Below are positions 43,008 through 51,418 of a stretch of DNA of 64,000 nucleotides, one piece after another. The notes beneath the pieces are model-generated. The model was not told where the DNA came from. It ran no database searches and saw nothing but the letters and a program-made list of their open reading frames with translations. Location of the stretch: assembly GCF_023656415.1 (NCBI RefSeq), contig NZ_JAMOIL010000011.1:62001-126000 (forward strand), written 5' to 3'. Position 1 is the first letter of the stretch; each line of letters begins with the position of its first letter. Source of the DNA: Nocardioides bruguierae. GTDB lineage: Bacteria; Actinomycetota; Actinomycetes; Propionibacteriales; Nocardioidaceae. The translations under genes were made by a program, and so were the position numbers.

Positions 43008-43202
43008 TCAGGCGCTCCAGCGGACGGAGGCGCTGACGAAGTCGGCGAGCGCGTTGACGCCGCGCAGGTCCTCCCGCTGCTCCAGCAGCTCGGCCAGTCG
43101 CTGGGAGTGCCGCAGGCGGAGGTTCTCGCGCTGGTCGGCGAGCCGGTCGAGCCGGGCGTCGTCGGTGGTGAGCAGTGGACGCGTCTCGGCGGTCGCGGTC
43201 AT
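43008..43202 (-). CDS. small helical protein of unknown function
   Basis: A 64-residue charged protein, almost entirely helical, with a coiled-coil-like heptad pattern (DDARLDRLADQRENLRLRHSQRLAELLEQREDL). GAGGAG lies seven bases before the ATG. It sits downstream of eccC on the same strand but is separated by a hairpin and its own likely promoter. A role with the type VII locus is only a guess. Confidence 0.55.
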   Translation of the reverse strand: MTATAETRPLLTTDDARLDRLADQRENLRLRHSQRLAELLEQREDLRGVNALADFVSASVRWSA

Positions 43203-43348
43203 GACGGGCTCCTCGAGGTGGGGGGTGGAGTCAGGTCCACTGTGCGAGCCGCGTGTAAGCGTGGCGTTGACGCGGTGTTACAGCGAGGTTGTCCGGTCTG
43301 TGACGCTCGCTGCAGTCTTCTGTCCCGGGTCGGTCCGGCCCGGCAGGA

Positions 43349-43371
43349 GAAACGACTGTCTCCGTCGTTTC
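43349..43371 (-). terminator. hairpin at the end of eccC
   Basis: GAAACGAC (43349-43356) pairs with GTCGTTTC (43364-43371). It overlaps the eccC stop codon and is followed on the minus strand by TCTCCT. Confidence 0.5.
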
Positions 43372-46300
43372 AGCCGGCCGTCGTGCCCGGGGGTGACCAG
43401 CCGACCTGGACGGTCCGCACCCCGGCGTCCCGGGTGACGAGGCGGCCCCGCCCCGGCACGCCCCGCTCGGGGCGGGTGCTGCCGAGCAGGGGACCCTCGG
43501 CCGGGTCGGCGGAGAGCAGCAGGCCGGGGGAGGCCAGGTCGCGCAGCGTCGCCAGCGCTGGGCCGCCCAGGGCGCGGGCGGCCCCACCGGAGCGGCGGGT
43601 GACCGCGACCCGCAGCCCCACGTCGCGGGCCTGCGGCAGCAGCGGCAGCAGCGGGGTGAGCGGCGACCCGCCGGCCTCCAGCAGGTCGTGGTCGTCGACG
43701 AGCACCAGCACCTCCGCGCCGCGCCACCAGTCCCGGGCCCGCAGCCGGGCGGGGTCGACGTCCGGCCCCGGCACCCGGCGGGCCAGGTACGTGGCGAGGT
43801 CGGCGACGGCGGCCCGGGCGCGGTCCGGCGTGCTCACGTGGTCCAGGAGGTGCTCGCGCGGCAGGTCGCCCAGCAGGCTGCGGCGCGGGTCCAGCGCCAG
43901 CACCTTCAGCCCGCCCTCGGGAGCGTCGCCCGGCGTGGAGGCGGCCAGTGCGGACGTGGCCAGCGCGGAGGTGGCCAGGGACCGCAGCACCGTCGTGCGG
44001 CCCGAGCCCTGCTCGCCAAGCACCAGCAGGTGCGGCTCCGTCACCGGGTCCAGCGCGACCACCTCGTCCTCGCGCTCCTCCAGCGCCAGGACGACGGCGC
44101 CGCTCCCGGTGCCCGCCGGGGTGCCGTGCCGGGCACGCAGGTCGGCGAGGTCGACGCGGGCGGGGAGCACCCGCAGCGGCGGGGCGACGCGCCCGGGCCA
44201 GCGCGCGTGCGCCGCCGCGGTCAGCCGTGCGACCTCCGCCTCCGCACCGCCCAGGGGGCGGGCCGGGTCGTCGGGCACGGCGGTCAGGAGGGCGTGCCCG
44301 CCCTCGGGACGCCCCGGCGCGACCTGCCCGGGGGCGGTGCCCCGACCGGGCCGGTGCCGGGGCACCCGCGCGGCGGTCCGACGGTCGACCTCGGACTCGA
44401 CCGGGTCTCCCAGGCGCAGCTCGACCCGCTCGGCGAACAGCTCGCGCAGGCCGGGACGCAGCTGCGCCCACCGGGTCGCGCCCAGCGCGAGGTGCAGACC
44501 GGCGGGCAGCCCGCGCGCGGCCAGCCGGGCCAGCCGGGCGCCGGCGTCGTCGTGGGCGGCCAGGAGGGCGGCAGCGTCGTCGACCACGAGCAGGGTGTGG
44601 GCGCCGTGCGGGTCCGCGGGGGCGTCCAGGCCCTGCTCGCGCCGCTCGATGGTGCGCTCGAGGTCGTCCAGGAGCCGCCGCACCAGAGTGGGGTCCTGCC
44701 CGTCGAGCCGGGAGGCGACGTGGGGCAGCCCCGCCAGCGGCGCCAGCGCGCCGGTGGGGTCGAGCAGGTGGACGTGCAGCCGGTCGGGCCCGAGCCGGTC
44801 GGCCAGCGTGAGCACGGTGCTCGCCAACGCCGTGCTGCGGCCCGTCCGCGGCGCGCCGACCACCGCGAGGTGGCCCAGGCCGAGCCGGACCCGGAGCACG
44901 TCGTGGCGCTGCTCCCGGGGCAGGTCGACCAGGCCGAGCGGCAGGTCCCAGGCGTCCGCGGTGCGGTGGGGCTGCAGGTCACGCAGGGTGGGCGGTTCCT
45001 CCAGCGGCGGCAGCCAGACCCGGTGCGCGGGCCGCTCGTGCCCCGGGACGGGGCGGGCCAGCCGCTGCGCGGTGGTGCTGAGCAGGGAGGGGCCGTCCTG
45101 GGTCACCGCGGCCTGCGACGGGGTCTCCTCCAGGCCGCGGACGCGGTCGTCCGCCGAGCCCTGCTCCTGCCGGGGCGCGGCGGGGGCCGGCCCCGAGACG
45201 TGGGCGGCGCGGAAGCGCAGCGGCGGGCCGGCGTCCGCCTGGAGGAGGCCCTCGCCGGGGCGGCGGGGCAGCCGGCCGGCGTCCGGGACCCCGAGCACGG
45301 TGCGCGACTCGGCCTCGGTGAAGGTGCGCAGCGCGACCCGGTAGGACAGGTGCGCCTCGAGCCCCCGCAGCCGACCCTCCTCCAGCCGCTGGGAGGCCAG
45401 CAGGAGGTGGACGCCCAGGGAGCGGCCGAGCCGCCCGATCGCCCCGAACGTCTCCACCATCTCCGGGCGGGCGCCGAGCAGCTCGGAGAACTCGTCCACG
45501 ACCACGAGCAGGCTGGGCAGCGGCTCGGTGGTCGGGTCGTCCTGGCGTGCCCGCGCCTGCTCGTAGGCCTCGCGGGAGTCGTGCCCGGAGGCGCGCAGCA
45601 CCTCCTGGCGGTGGGTGAGCTCGCCGGCGAGGGCGTCGGCCATCCGGTCCACCAGCGCCAGCTCGCCGGCGAGGTTGGTGACGTGGGCGGCCACGTGGGG
45701 CAGGTGCTCGATGCCGGCGAAGGTGGCGCCGCCCTTGAAGTCGACCAGCACCAGCTGGAGGTCGCGCGGGGAGTGCCCCGCCACCAGCGCCAGGGCCAGG
45801 CTGCGCAGCAGCTCGGACTTGCCGGAGCCGGTGGCACCGACCACCAGGCCGTGCGGGCCGGAGCCGCCCAGCGCGGACTCCTTGAGGTCGAGCAGCACGG
45901 GCTCGCCGGCGAGGTCGCGGCCCAGCGGCACGCGCAGGCGCTCGGCCGGCGGGCGGGGGGCCCAGCCCGCCCGGACCTCTGCTCCGTCCTCTGCTCCGTC
46001 CTCTGCTCCGTCCTCTGCTCCGTCGTCCGCCCCCTCGCCTGCTCCGAGCGGCGTCAGCCCGAGCAGCGCGGCGTCGCCACCCGTCGGCGCAGCGCCGCCG
46101 TACCGGGCCAGCCGGCGTGCCGTGGTGGCGGCCAGGTCGCGCGGGAGCACGTCGGGGCGTCCGGCCTCCGGGGGCGGGGCGGCGTCGTCGTCGACGACCA
46201 GGACGGTGGTGCGCCCGTCGCCGTCACCGGCCGGGACGGCTCCTCCTGCCGGCACGACGAGCAGGCGGTGCGCCTCGCCCGCGGCGTCCTCGGCCACCGC

Positions 46301-47050
46301 CGGTGCGGTGACGTGGTGGGGGAGCCAGGAGACCCACGACCACGAGCGCCGCGCGGACGGGGCGCCGGGCACGGCGACCGACAGGCTCGCGGGCGCCAGC
46401 TGCCAGGCGGCCTGGCAGACCAGGGCGCGGGCCGCCGGGGCGGGCAGCGTCAGCCGCGCGTGCGCGCGCAGGTCCACCAGGGCGGGCCCCGGCCGGTGCG
46501 ACCACGCCGCGACCAGGCGCTCGGCCGCCCGGGCGAGTGCCGGGTCGGCCTCCTCCTCGGCGCCCGGAGGGGCCAGTGCGGGCTCGGCCAGCGTCGTCGC
46601 GCCGAGTCGCACCAGCAACGGCGACCCCTCCGGGACGAGGCGGGCCCGCGGTGGCCGCAGGGCGAGCAGCTCCGCGGGCGGGTGCGCCGCCTCGTCCCGG
46701 TGCGGGCCGCGGGCCACGAGCGCCGCCCGTACCTCGTCGAGGTGCCGCAGGTAGGAGGCGCGGCTGCGACGCAACGCCTCGCGCCGCTGCCCCCGCTGCC
46801 GCTCGAGGGCGACGACCCCGTAGGTCAGGGACGCCACGAGGAGCGCGCTACCGGCCAGGAGGGCGCGGGCACCGCCGGTGGGGCTCAGCGCCATCATCAC
46901 CGCCACCGAGCCGAGGCTGCCGACGAGCGGGACCAGTGCGGTGGCCGCCGCGCCGGACTCGGCGCGCGGCAGGCTCGGCACGGGGCGCAGGGCGACGTCG
47001 GCACCGGTGGTGGCAGGGCCTCGATCACGGCGCAGGTCGGTCGTGGACAT
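43370..47050 (-). CDS. eccC: type VII secretion FtsK/SpoIIIE-type ATPase EccC
   Basis: A 1226-residue single-chain EccC. Two transmembrane helices (~residues 35-80) are followed by three ATPase domains. The first has an intact Walker A, VGATGSGKSE (Lys411), and Walker B LLVVVDEFSELL. In the second and third the Walker A lysine is replaced: GAPRTGRST (Arg738) and GEQGSGRTT (Arg1018). Their Walker B-like strands end in DD (LLVVDDAAAL; VLVLVDDHDLL). It powers export of WXG100-type substrates. It is divergent from two WXG100 genes, eccD and eccB. A repeated EDGA segment lies around residue 350. Confidence 0.9.
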   Translation of the reverse strand: MSTTDLRRDRGPATTGADVALRPVPSLPRAESGAAATALVPLVGSLGSVAVMMALSPTGGARALLAGSALLVASLTYGVVALERQRGQRREALRRSRASYLRHLDEVRAALVARGPHRDEAAHPPAELLALRPPRARLVPEGSPLLVRLGATTLAEPALAPPGAEEEADPALARAAERLVAAWSHRPGPALVDLRAHARLTLPAPAARALVCQAAWQLAPASLSVAVPGAPSARRSWSWVSWLPHHVTAPAVAEDAAGEAHRLLVVPAGGAVPAGDGDGRTTVLVVDDDAAPPPEAGRPDVLPRDLAATTARRLARYGGAAPTGGDAALLGLTPLGAGEGADDGAEDGAEDGAEDGAEVRAGWAPRPPAERLRVPLGRDLAGEPVLLDLKESALGGSGPHGLVVGATGSGKSELLRSLALALVAGHSPRDLQLVLVDFKGGATFAGIEHLPHVAAHVTNLAGELALVDRMADALAGELTHRQEVLRASGHDSREAYEQARARQDDPTTEPLPSLLVVVDEFSELLGARPEMVETFGAIGRLGRSLGVHLLLASQRLEEGRLRGLEAHLSYRVALRTFTEAESRTVLGVPDAGRLPRRPGEGLLQADAGPPLRFRAAHVSGPAPAAPRQEQGSADDRVRGLEETPSQAAVTQDGPSLLSTTAQRLARPVPGHERPAHRVWLPPLEEPPTLRDLQPHRTADAWDLPLGLVDLPREQRHDVLRVRLGLGHLAVVGAPRTGRSTALASTVLTLADRLGPDRLHVHLLDPTGALAPLAGLPHVASRLDGQDPTLVRRLLDDLERTIERREQGLDAPADPHGAHTLLVVDDAAALLAAHDDAGARLARLAARGLPAGLHLALGATRWAQLRPGLRELFAERVELRLGDPVESEVDRRTAARVPRHRPGRGTAPGQVAPGRPEGGHALLTAVPDDPARPLGGAEAEVARLTAAAHARWPGRVAPPLRVLPARVDLADLRARHGTPAGTGSGAVVLALEEREDEVVALDPVTEPHLLVLGEQGSGRTTVLRSLATSALATSALAASTPGDAPEGGLKVLALDPRRSLLGDLPREHLLDHVSTPDRARAAVADLATYLARRVPGPDVDPARLRARDWWRGAEVLVLVDDHDLLEAGGSPLTPLLPLLPQARDVGLRVAVTRRSGGAARALGGPALATLRDLASPGLLLSADPAEGPLLGSTRPERGVPGRGRLVTRDAGVRTVQVGWSPPGTTAG
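45976..46023. repeat. 12-bp coding tandem repeat within eccC, four copies
   Basis: CCTCTGCTCCGT is repeated four times without a mismatch and encodes EDGA repeats on the minus strand (about residues 343-358), in the linker between the membrane segment and ATPase 1. Copy-number changes would stay in frame. Confidence 0.88.
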
Positions 47051-47260
47051 GCCGTACCGGATGCCCCGGCGCGAGCCTCGGAAACGCCCGCCCGGCGATC
47101 TGTGGACAACCGCGGGACCGGGCCGGACGCCGGCCTGTGGAGAACTCCGCGAGCCGTTTTCCGCGGCTCCCCGGGGGTAGCCAGACGGACGTCCCGGCAC
47201 GCCGTCGGGGCGTCGGCGGGCCGCTCGGGCCGGCCGGCACCGAGAGAAGGGAGCACGCTC

Positions 47261-47581
47261 ATGCCAGCTGACTACGGACAGGGAGCCGGCGCACTCGGAC
47301 GCGCCGCGTCGCTGGTGTCCCAGGCCCGCACCGACCTCGACCAGGTGGGCCGTCGCCTCGAGGGTGACGTCGCGAACCTCCGCGCCGGCTGGGGCGGGCA
47401 GGGCGCGGCCGCGTTCTCCGCCCTCGCCGCCGCGTGGGACGCCCGGCAGCGACAGGTCGTGGCGGTGCTCGACCGCTTCGAGGCCGACCTGCGCACCACC
47501 GAGCAGGACAACACCGCCACCGACGACGCGCAGCAGGGCGCCATGGCACGGCTCCAGTCCGCGCTCGGCGCGCTGCCGTGA
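47261..47581 (+). CDS. WXG100-family secreted protein 1
   Basis: A 106-residue helical hairpin protein with Trp44-Gly-Gly46 (LRAGWGGQGAAAF). It has no signal peptide, as expected for type VII substrates. GAGAAGGGAG precedes the ATG. It is the first of two adjacent WXG100 genes that probably form an EsxA/EsxB-like heterodimer. Its C-terminus has no YxxxD/E export signal. Confidence 0.85.
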   Translation: MPADYGQGAGALGRAASLVSQARTDLDQVGRRLEGDVANLRAGWGGQGAAAFSALAAAWDARQRQVVAVLDRFEADLRTTEQDNTATDDAQQGAMARLQSALGALP

Positions 47582-47651
47582 CGCCGCCCCGCGCCACGGA
47601 CACCACCCGCACCCACCACACCCCCGCACCCCACTGACAGAAGGAGCACCC

Positions 47652-47951
47652 ATGAACGACCTCGACGGCATCCGCGTCGACCACGCCCGGCTCGAGGGCG
47701 GTAGCCAGGACCTCGCCCGCGCGGTCCGCGACATCCAGTCCCGCCTCGCCCAGCTCGACGGCGACCTCGCCGCCCTGCGGGGCGCCTGGGTCGGCTCGGC
47801 CCGCACCGCCTACGACACGGCCAAGGCCGGGTGGGACGAGCAGGTGGCCGGCATGCACGACCTCCTCGCCCGCACCTCCGGCGCCGTGGCGCAGGCCAAC
47901 GAGGACTACCGCGCCGCCGACCTGCGGGGCGCGGCGCTCTTCGGTGCCTGA
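47652..47951 (+). CDS. WXG100-family secreted protein 2
   Basis: A 99-residue WXG100 protein with Trp46-Val-Gly48 (LRGAWVGSARTAY). Near the C-terminus, Tyr86 to Asp90 (YRAAD) fits the YxxxD export signal recognised by EccC. GAAGGAG lies before the ATG. This partner probably carries the targeting signal for the dimer. Confidence 0.87.
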   Translation: MNDLDGIRVDHARLEGGSQDLARAVRDIQSRLAQLDGDLAALRGAWVGSARTAYDTAKAGWDEQVAGMHDLLARTSGAVAQANEDYRAADLRGAALFGA

Positions 47952-48019
47952 CCTGGCCGCCTGACCCGACAGATCCGCCCGACCACCGGCCCCGCGGGGC
48001 CGACCAGGAGGGAACCGTG

Positions 48020-49516
48020 ATGACCCACCCGCCCGGCTTCCTGCCGCCCCCGGACCCCGAGCCGGGGGCGGCGCCGCGCCACCCCGTCGGCGGTCGCCGT
48101 CGCGCCGTCGAGTCGGTCGCCTCCCCGCCCATCCGCCCCGGCGCCCTGCTGCGGCTGACGCTCCGGGGCCCCGGGGGAGCGGTGGACGTCGCCGTCCCCG
48201 ACTCCCTCTGCCTCGTCGAGGTGCTCGCCGAGCGACCCGACCTCGCCGGGCTCGTCGGCCTGGACGAGGCGACGCTGGCGGCCGCGCCGCGCGCCCGTCT
48301 CGCAGCACGACTGGCGGACGGCACGCCCGTGCCGGTCGCGGTGCCGCTCGCCGACGGTCTCGCGGCGTCGGCGGGCCCCGCTGTGCCGGACGGAGCACTG
48401 CTGCTGCTCGGCCTGGAGGAACCGGGAGCGCCCGCGGACGACCCCGCTGCACGGGTCGCACGGGTCATCGGCGACGACCGGTCCCCCGGCCCGGGGCTCT
48501 CGGCCCCGGTCCTGACGGCGCCGGTCCTCACAGCGTCGGTCCTCAGGGCGCCGGTGCTCACGGCCTGGCTCCTCGTCGCCGGCGCCGGGCTCGCCCCCGG
48601 CGTCCTCGCGTCCGCGGCGCTCCCGACGACCGCCGCGGCCCTCGGCGCCCTGTCGCTCCTGCTGCTGGTGCGTCCCACCCGCGCCCGCAGTGCTCCGACC
48701 GCTGCCCTGGTGGGCACGGGCTCCGCCGCGCTGGCCGGGCTCGCCGCGCTGCCGGCTGCGGACCGTCTCGGGGTCCACGGGCCGGCCGCACCGGCGACCT
48801 CGGGGCTCGTCACGCTCCTCGTCGCCGGCACCGCGGCGGGCCTGCTCGGTCGCCGCTGGGGGCTCTGCCTGCCCGGGCTCGTGGCCGGCGCAGGCCTGGC
48901 CGCGGGCGCGGGCGTCGTCCTGGTCGGCGGCACCCCGGCCGCGGGGGCGAGCGTCGTCCTGACCCTCACGGTGATGGCCGGCAACCTCGCGCCCTGGTGG
49001 GCGGCCGCGCTCGTCGCCGAGACCGACGGTGCAGACCCTGGTGACGGCCCGGGACGCGGCACCCGCCCCGCCCACGACCTGCTGCTCGGCTCCGCGGCCG
49101 CGAGCGTGCCGGTGACGGCGGCGTGCGCAGCGGTCCTCGCCATCACCGGCACGCTCGTAGCCTCGGTGCTGCCGGTCCTCGCGGCGCTGCTGGTGGGGCT
49201 ACGCGCCCGGCACGCCCGCGGTCCGCTCCGGATGACGGGCCTGGTCGTCGCGGCCGTCGCGGCCGCGGTCTGCGTGCTCGCGCCCGCCCTGGTCGGGCGG
49301 TCGTCGACCGCCGCGGCAGTCGTCCTGCTCGCGGCGGGCCTCGTGCTCGTGGTCGGCCGAACGCCGGGCGGCACGACCGCTCTGCGGCTGGCCCGGTGGG
49401 GCGACGCGGTGGAGTCCCTGCTCCTCGTGCTCCTCCTGCCCGCCGCCGTGCTGGCGGCGGGGCTCGGCCCCGACCTCGCGGAGCTGCTCGGCGAGAGCGG
49501 GTGGTGGCCGTGGTGA
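48020..49516 (+). CDS. eccD: type VII secretion membrane channel protein EccD
   Basis: A 498-residue protein with a cytoplasmic ubiquitin-like domain at ~residues 38-130 (LLRLTLRGPGGAVDVAVPDSLCLVEVLAERPDLAGL). About eleven hydrophobic helices rich in Ala/Leu/Val follow. This matches EccD, which forms most of the type VII membrane pore. The start could be ATG 48020 or the adjacent GTG; AGGAGGG is upstream of both. Its stop overlaps the eccB start. Confidence 0.82.
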   Translation: MTHPPGFLPPPDPEPGAAPRHPVGGRRRAVESVASPPIRPGALLRLTLRGPGGAVDVAVPDSLCLVEVLAERPDLAGLVGLDEATLAAAPRARLAARLADGTPVPVAVPLADGLAASAGPAVPDGALLLLGLEEPGAPADDPAARVARVIGDDRSPGPGLSAPVLTAPVLTASVLRAPVLTAWLLVAGAGLAPGVLASAALPTTAAALGALSLLLLVRPTRARSAPTAALVGTGSAALAGLAALPAADRLGVHGPAAPATSGLVTLLVAGTAAGLLGRRWGLCLPGLVAGAGLAAGAGVVLVGGTPAAGASVVLTLTVMAGNLAPWWAAALVAETDGADPGDGPGRGTRPAHDLLLGSAAASVPVTAACAAVLAITGTLVASVLPVLAALLVGLRARHARGPLRMTGLVVAAVAAAVCVLAPALVGRSSTAAAVVLLAAGLVLVVGRTPGGTTALRLARWGDAVESLLLVLLLPAAVLAAGLGPDLAELLGESGWWPW

Positions 49517-50898
49517 GCCGGCGCGACCTCCTCGAGGCGGAGGGCTGGCACCGCCGCCGCACCGCCGCCGCGCTCGTCGGTCGGACGCCGGGCGCCGACG
49601 AGCCGGGGCCGCCCTGGCGCCGCCTCGTCCTGGGGGCCCTGCTGGCGGTGCTGGTGGCGGTCGTGCCCGGGGTCGTCGCCGCGATGGGCTCATCGGCACC
49701 GGGCGGCGGGCCCACGGACGGCGCCGTCGTCGCACGCGAGGTCGAGGAGCTGCAGGCACCGGCGCTCGTGCTGGACGCCGCCGGGCAGGCCTACGCCCTG
49801 CTCGACGAGCCTCAGGGCGCGGCGGCCGGCGCGCCGGACCAGACGGCCGTGCTGCACCCCGTCGGCAACGCGATCGCGGCGCGGCTCGTGCTCGGCGAGG
49901 CCGCCGCGTCCCCGGTGACCGCGCCCGCCGACGTGCTCGCCTCCCTCCCGACCGGCAGGCCCCTCGGCCTCGCCGGCGCGCCCACGCGTCTCCCGGAGCC
50001 CGACCAGCTCGCGACCGGGTGGACGGTCTGCGCCGGCGCCCGGGGGAGCGCCACGCTGACGCTCACCGGGTCTGCTGCGAGCGCGGGGAGCGCGACGGGA
50101 GCGGTGCTGGTGCGCGCCGCCGGCACCGACGTCACCTGGCTGGTCACGCCCGACCGCGCGGGCGGGCTGGTCCGCCTGCGGGTGCCCCCGGGCAGCGACG
50201 AGGTGCTGGCCGCGCTCGGTCAGCCCGCCGCTCGCTGGGCCCGCGCGGTGCCCGCCGCCTGGGTCGGGCTGCTGCCGACCGGTGCGCCGCTGAGCCCGGC
50301 GGCGTTCGCCGACGTGGTGGCTGGGGGCAGGCTCGGGCGACCCGCGCCCGGCCGACCCGCCGGCGTCCGGGTCGGGGACCACACCCGCTCCGGGTCCCGG
50401 GTGGTGGACGCGGCGGGGTCGCTGCGGCCCCTGGACCGGTTCGCCGCCCGCGTGTGGGCCGCCCTGGCCGGCGACCTCCCGGCGCGGGCCACGTCCCCGG
50501 GCCGACTGGTGCAGGGCTCGGCCGGCGGCCTGGGGCCGGCGCTGCGCCCGGACGGGTGGCCGGCCGCCGTCCCCGTCGTCGGCGGGGACGCGGACCTGTG
50601 CCTCTCAGCATCCACGGACGAGGAGCCCGCGTGGGGGCTCGTGCCCGAGGGCACCGGACCCCGGGCGGCGCTGGTCGCGGCCACGGGGTGGACCTGGTTG
50701 GTCTCCGACGGCACCGGTCACCGGCTCGGCCCCGACGCGGCCGACGCGCTGGGGCTGGGGGAGGCGACGCCCCTGACGGTGTCGGCGTCCTGGCTGCGCC
50801 TGGTGGAGGCCGGCCCGCGCCTCTCGGCGGCCGCGGTGCTGCGTGGTGGCGAGCTGCGTGGTGGGGAGCTGCGTGGTGCGGAGCGGGGCGGGCGGTAG
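49513..50898 (+). CDS. eccB: type VII secretion membrane protein EccB
   Basis: A 461-residue protein. The N-terminal cytoplasmic segment SRRDLLEAEGWHRRRTAAALVG resembles the conserved EccB start. One transmembrane helix (LVLGALLAVLVAVVPGVVAAM, ~residues 37-57) and a large extracellular domain follow, with two cysteines (WTVCAGARG; DADLCLSA) that probably form the disulfide seen in EccB. GTG 49513 overlaps the eccD stop by GTGA. The C-terminus carries a short RGGEL repeat. It is the last gene of the unit before a terminator. Confidence 0.82.
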   Translation: MSRRDLLEAEGWHRRRTAAALVGRTPGADEPGPPWRRLVLGALLAVLVAVVPGVVAAMGSSAPGGGPTDGAVVAREVEELQAPALVLDAAGQAYALLDEPQGAAAGAPDQTAVLHPVGNAIAARLVLGEAAASPVTAPADVLASLPTGRPLGLAGAPTRLPEPDQLATGWTVCAGARGSATLTLTGSAASAGSATGAVLVRAAGTDVTWLVTPDRAGGLVRLRVPPGSDEVLAALGQPAARWARAVPAAWVGLLPTGAPLSPAAFADVVAGGRLGRPAPGRPAGVRVGDHTRSGSRVVDAAGSLRPLDRFAARVWAALAGDLPARATSPGRLVQGSAGGLGPALRPDGWPAAVPVVGGDADLCLSASTDEEPAWGLVPEGTGPRAALVAATGWTWLVSDGTGHRLGPDAADALGLGEATPLTVSASWLRLVEAGPRLSAAAVLRGGELRGGELRGAERGGR

Positions 50899-50933
50899 CC
50901 GGCCGGCCGGACCGCGCAGCACCGTGGGAACGA

Positions 50934-50967
50934 CGAAGGCGCCGCACCTGCTGGTGCGGCGCCTTCG
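50934..50967. terminator. bidirectional terminator between eccB and tRNA-Ser(GGA)
   Basis: A perfect 15-base-pair stem (50934-50948 with 50953-50967) closes a TGCT loop between convergent transcripts. Confidence 0.82.
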
Positions 50968-50974
50968 GCTGCGG

Positions 50975-51060
50975 CGGAGGTAGGGGGATTCGAACCCCCG
51001 AGGGCTGTTAACCCAACCCGCTTTCCAAGCGAGCGCCATAGGCCACTAGGCGATACCTCC
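50975..51060 (-). tRNA. serX: tRNA-Ser(GGA)
   Basis: On the minus strand the acceptor GGAGGTA pairs with TACCTCC at the 3' side. The anticodon loop CTTGGAAAG carries GGA, which reads UCC/UCU. A long variable arm and a GGTTCGAAT T-loop are present. CCA is not encoded. Confidence 0.95.
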
Positions 51061-51067
51061 GAGACGT

Positions 51068-51073
51068 AAGTTA
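51068..51073 (-). promoter_or_regulatory. -10 element of tRNA-Ser(GGA)
   Basis: TAACTT on the minus strand ends seven bases before the mature 5' end. Confidence 0.55.
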
Positions 51074-51166
51074 CCGGTGAGCGCCGGTGGTCGCGAAATC
51101 CGGCGGACCGAGCGGCGCGGGCCGCCGGGGACGGCCCCCGTCTTGGGCGCCCCGTCGGTGCTCGCC

Positions 51167-51172
51167 TAGAGT
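51167..51172 (+). promoter_or_regulatory. -10 element of the SRP RNA gene
   Basis: TAGAGT lies about six bases before the start of the signal recognition particle RNA. Confidence 0.55.
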
Positions 51173-51177
51173 GGGGG

Positions 51178-51270
51178 CAACCCCCCACGTGGCGGCATCT
51201 CGCCCAACTCCCCCAGGGCGGAAACGCAGCAAGGGTAAGTGAGCTCTGTCGGGTGCGTGGGGGGCCTCTT
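51178..51270 (+). ncRNA. ffs: signal recognition particle RNA, small bacterial type
   Basis: The apical domain signature GGCGGAAACGCAGCAAGGGT is intact (51217-51236). The terminal stem pairs CCCCCCACG (51181-51189) with CGTGGGGGG (51256-51264). GGCGGCATCTCGCCCAAC and GAGCTCTGTCGGGTG match actinobacterial 4.5S RNAs. It binds Ffh and targets membrane proteins. The exact ends are approximate. Confidence 0.9.
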
Positions 51271-51406
51271 CGTTCCTGGCCCCAGCCCCCGGTCGAGCGG
51301 CCGTCGCCGCTCCCGGCGAGGCCCCTCCGCCCGGTCCAGCGGCTGGTCCGGCGCCCTCCTCCACAGCGCTGACCTCGGCGGCACGGCGACTGTCGGTCGG
51401 GCTCGT

Positions 51407-51412
51407 TAGGGT
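51407..51412 (+). promoter_or_regulatory. -10 element of leaderless dnaX
   Basis: TAGGGT is followed after six bases by the dnaX GTG, with no Shine-Dalgarno sequence. Confidence 0.6.
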
Positions 51413-51418
51413 CTGCGT

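Noticed and set aside
43688..47581. A long plus-strand frame over eccC that runs into WXG100 gene 1
   Set aside because: Only the last 106 codons are real. The rest is antisense to eccC with low-complexity residues.
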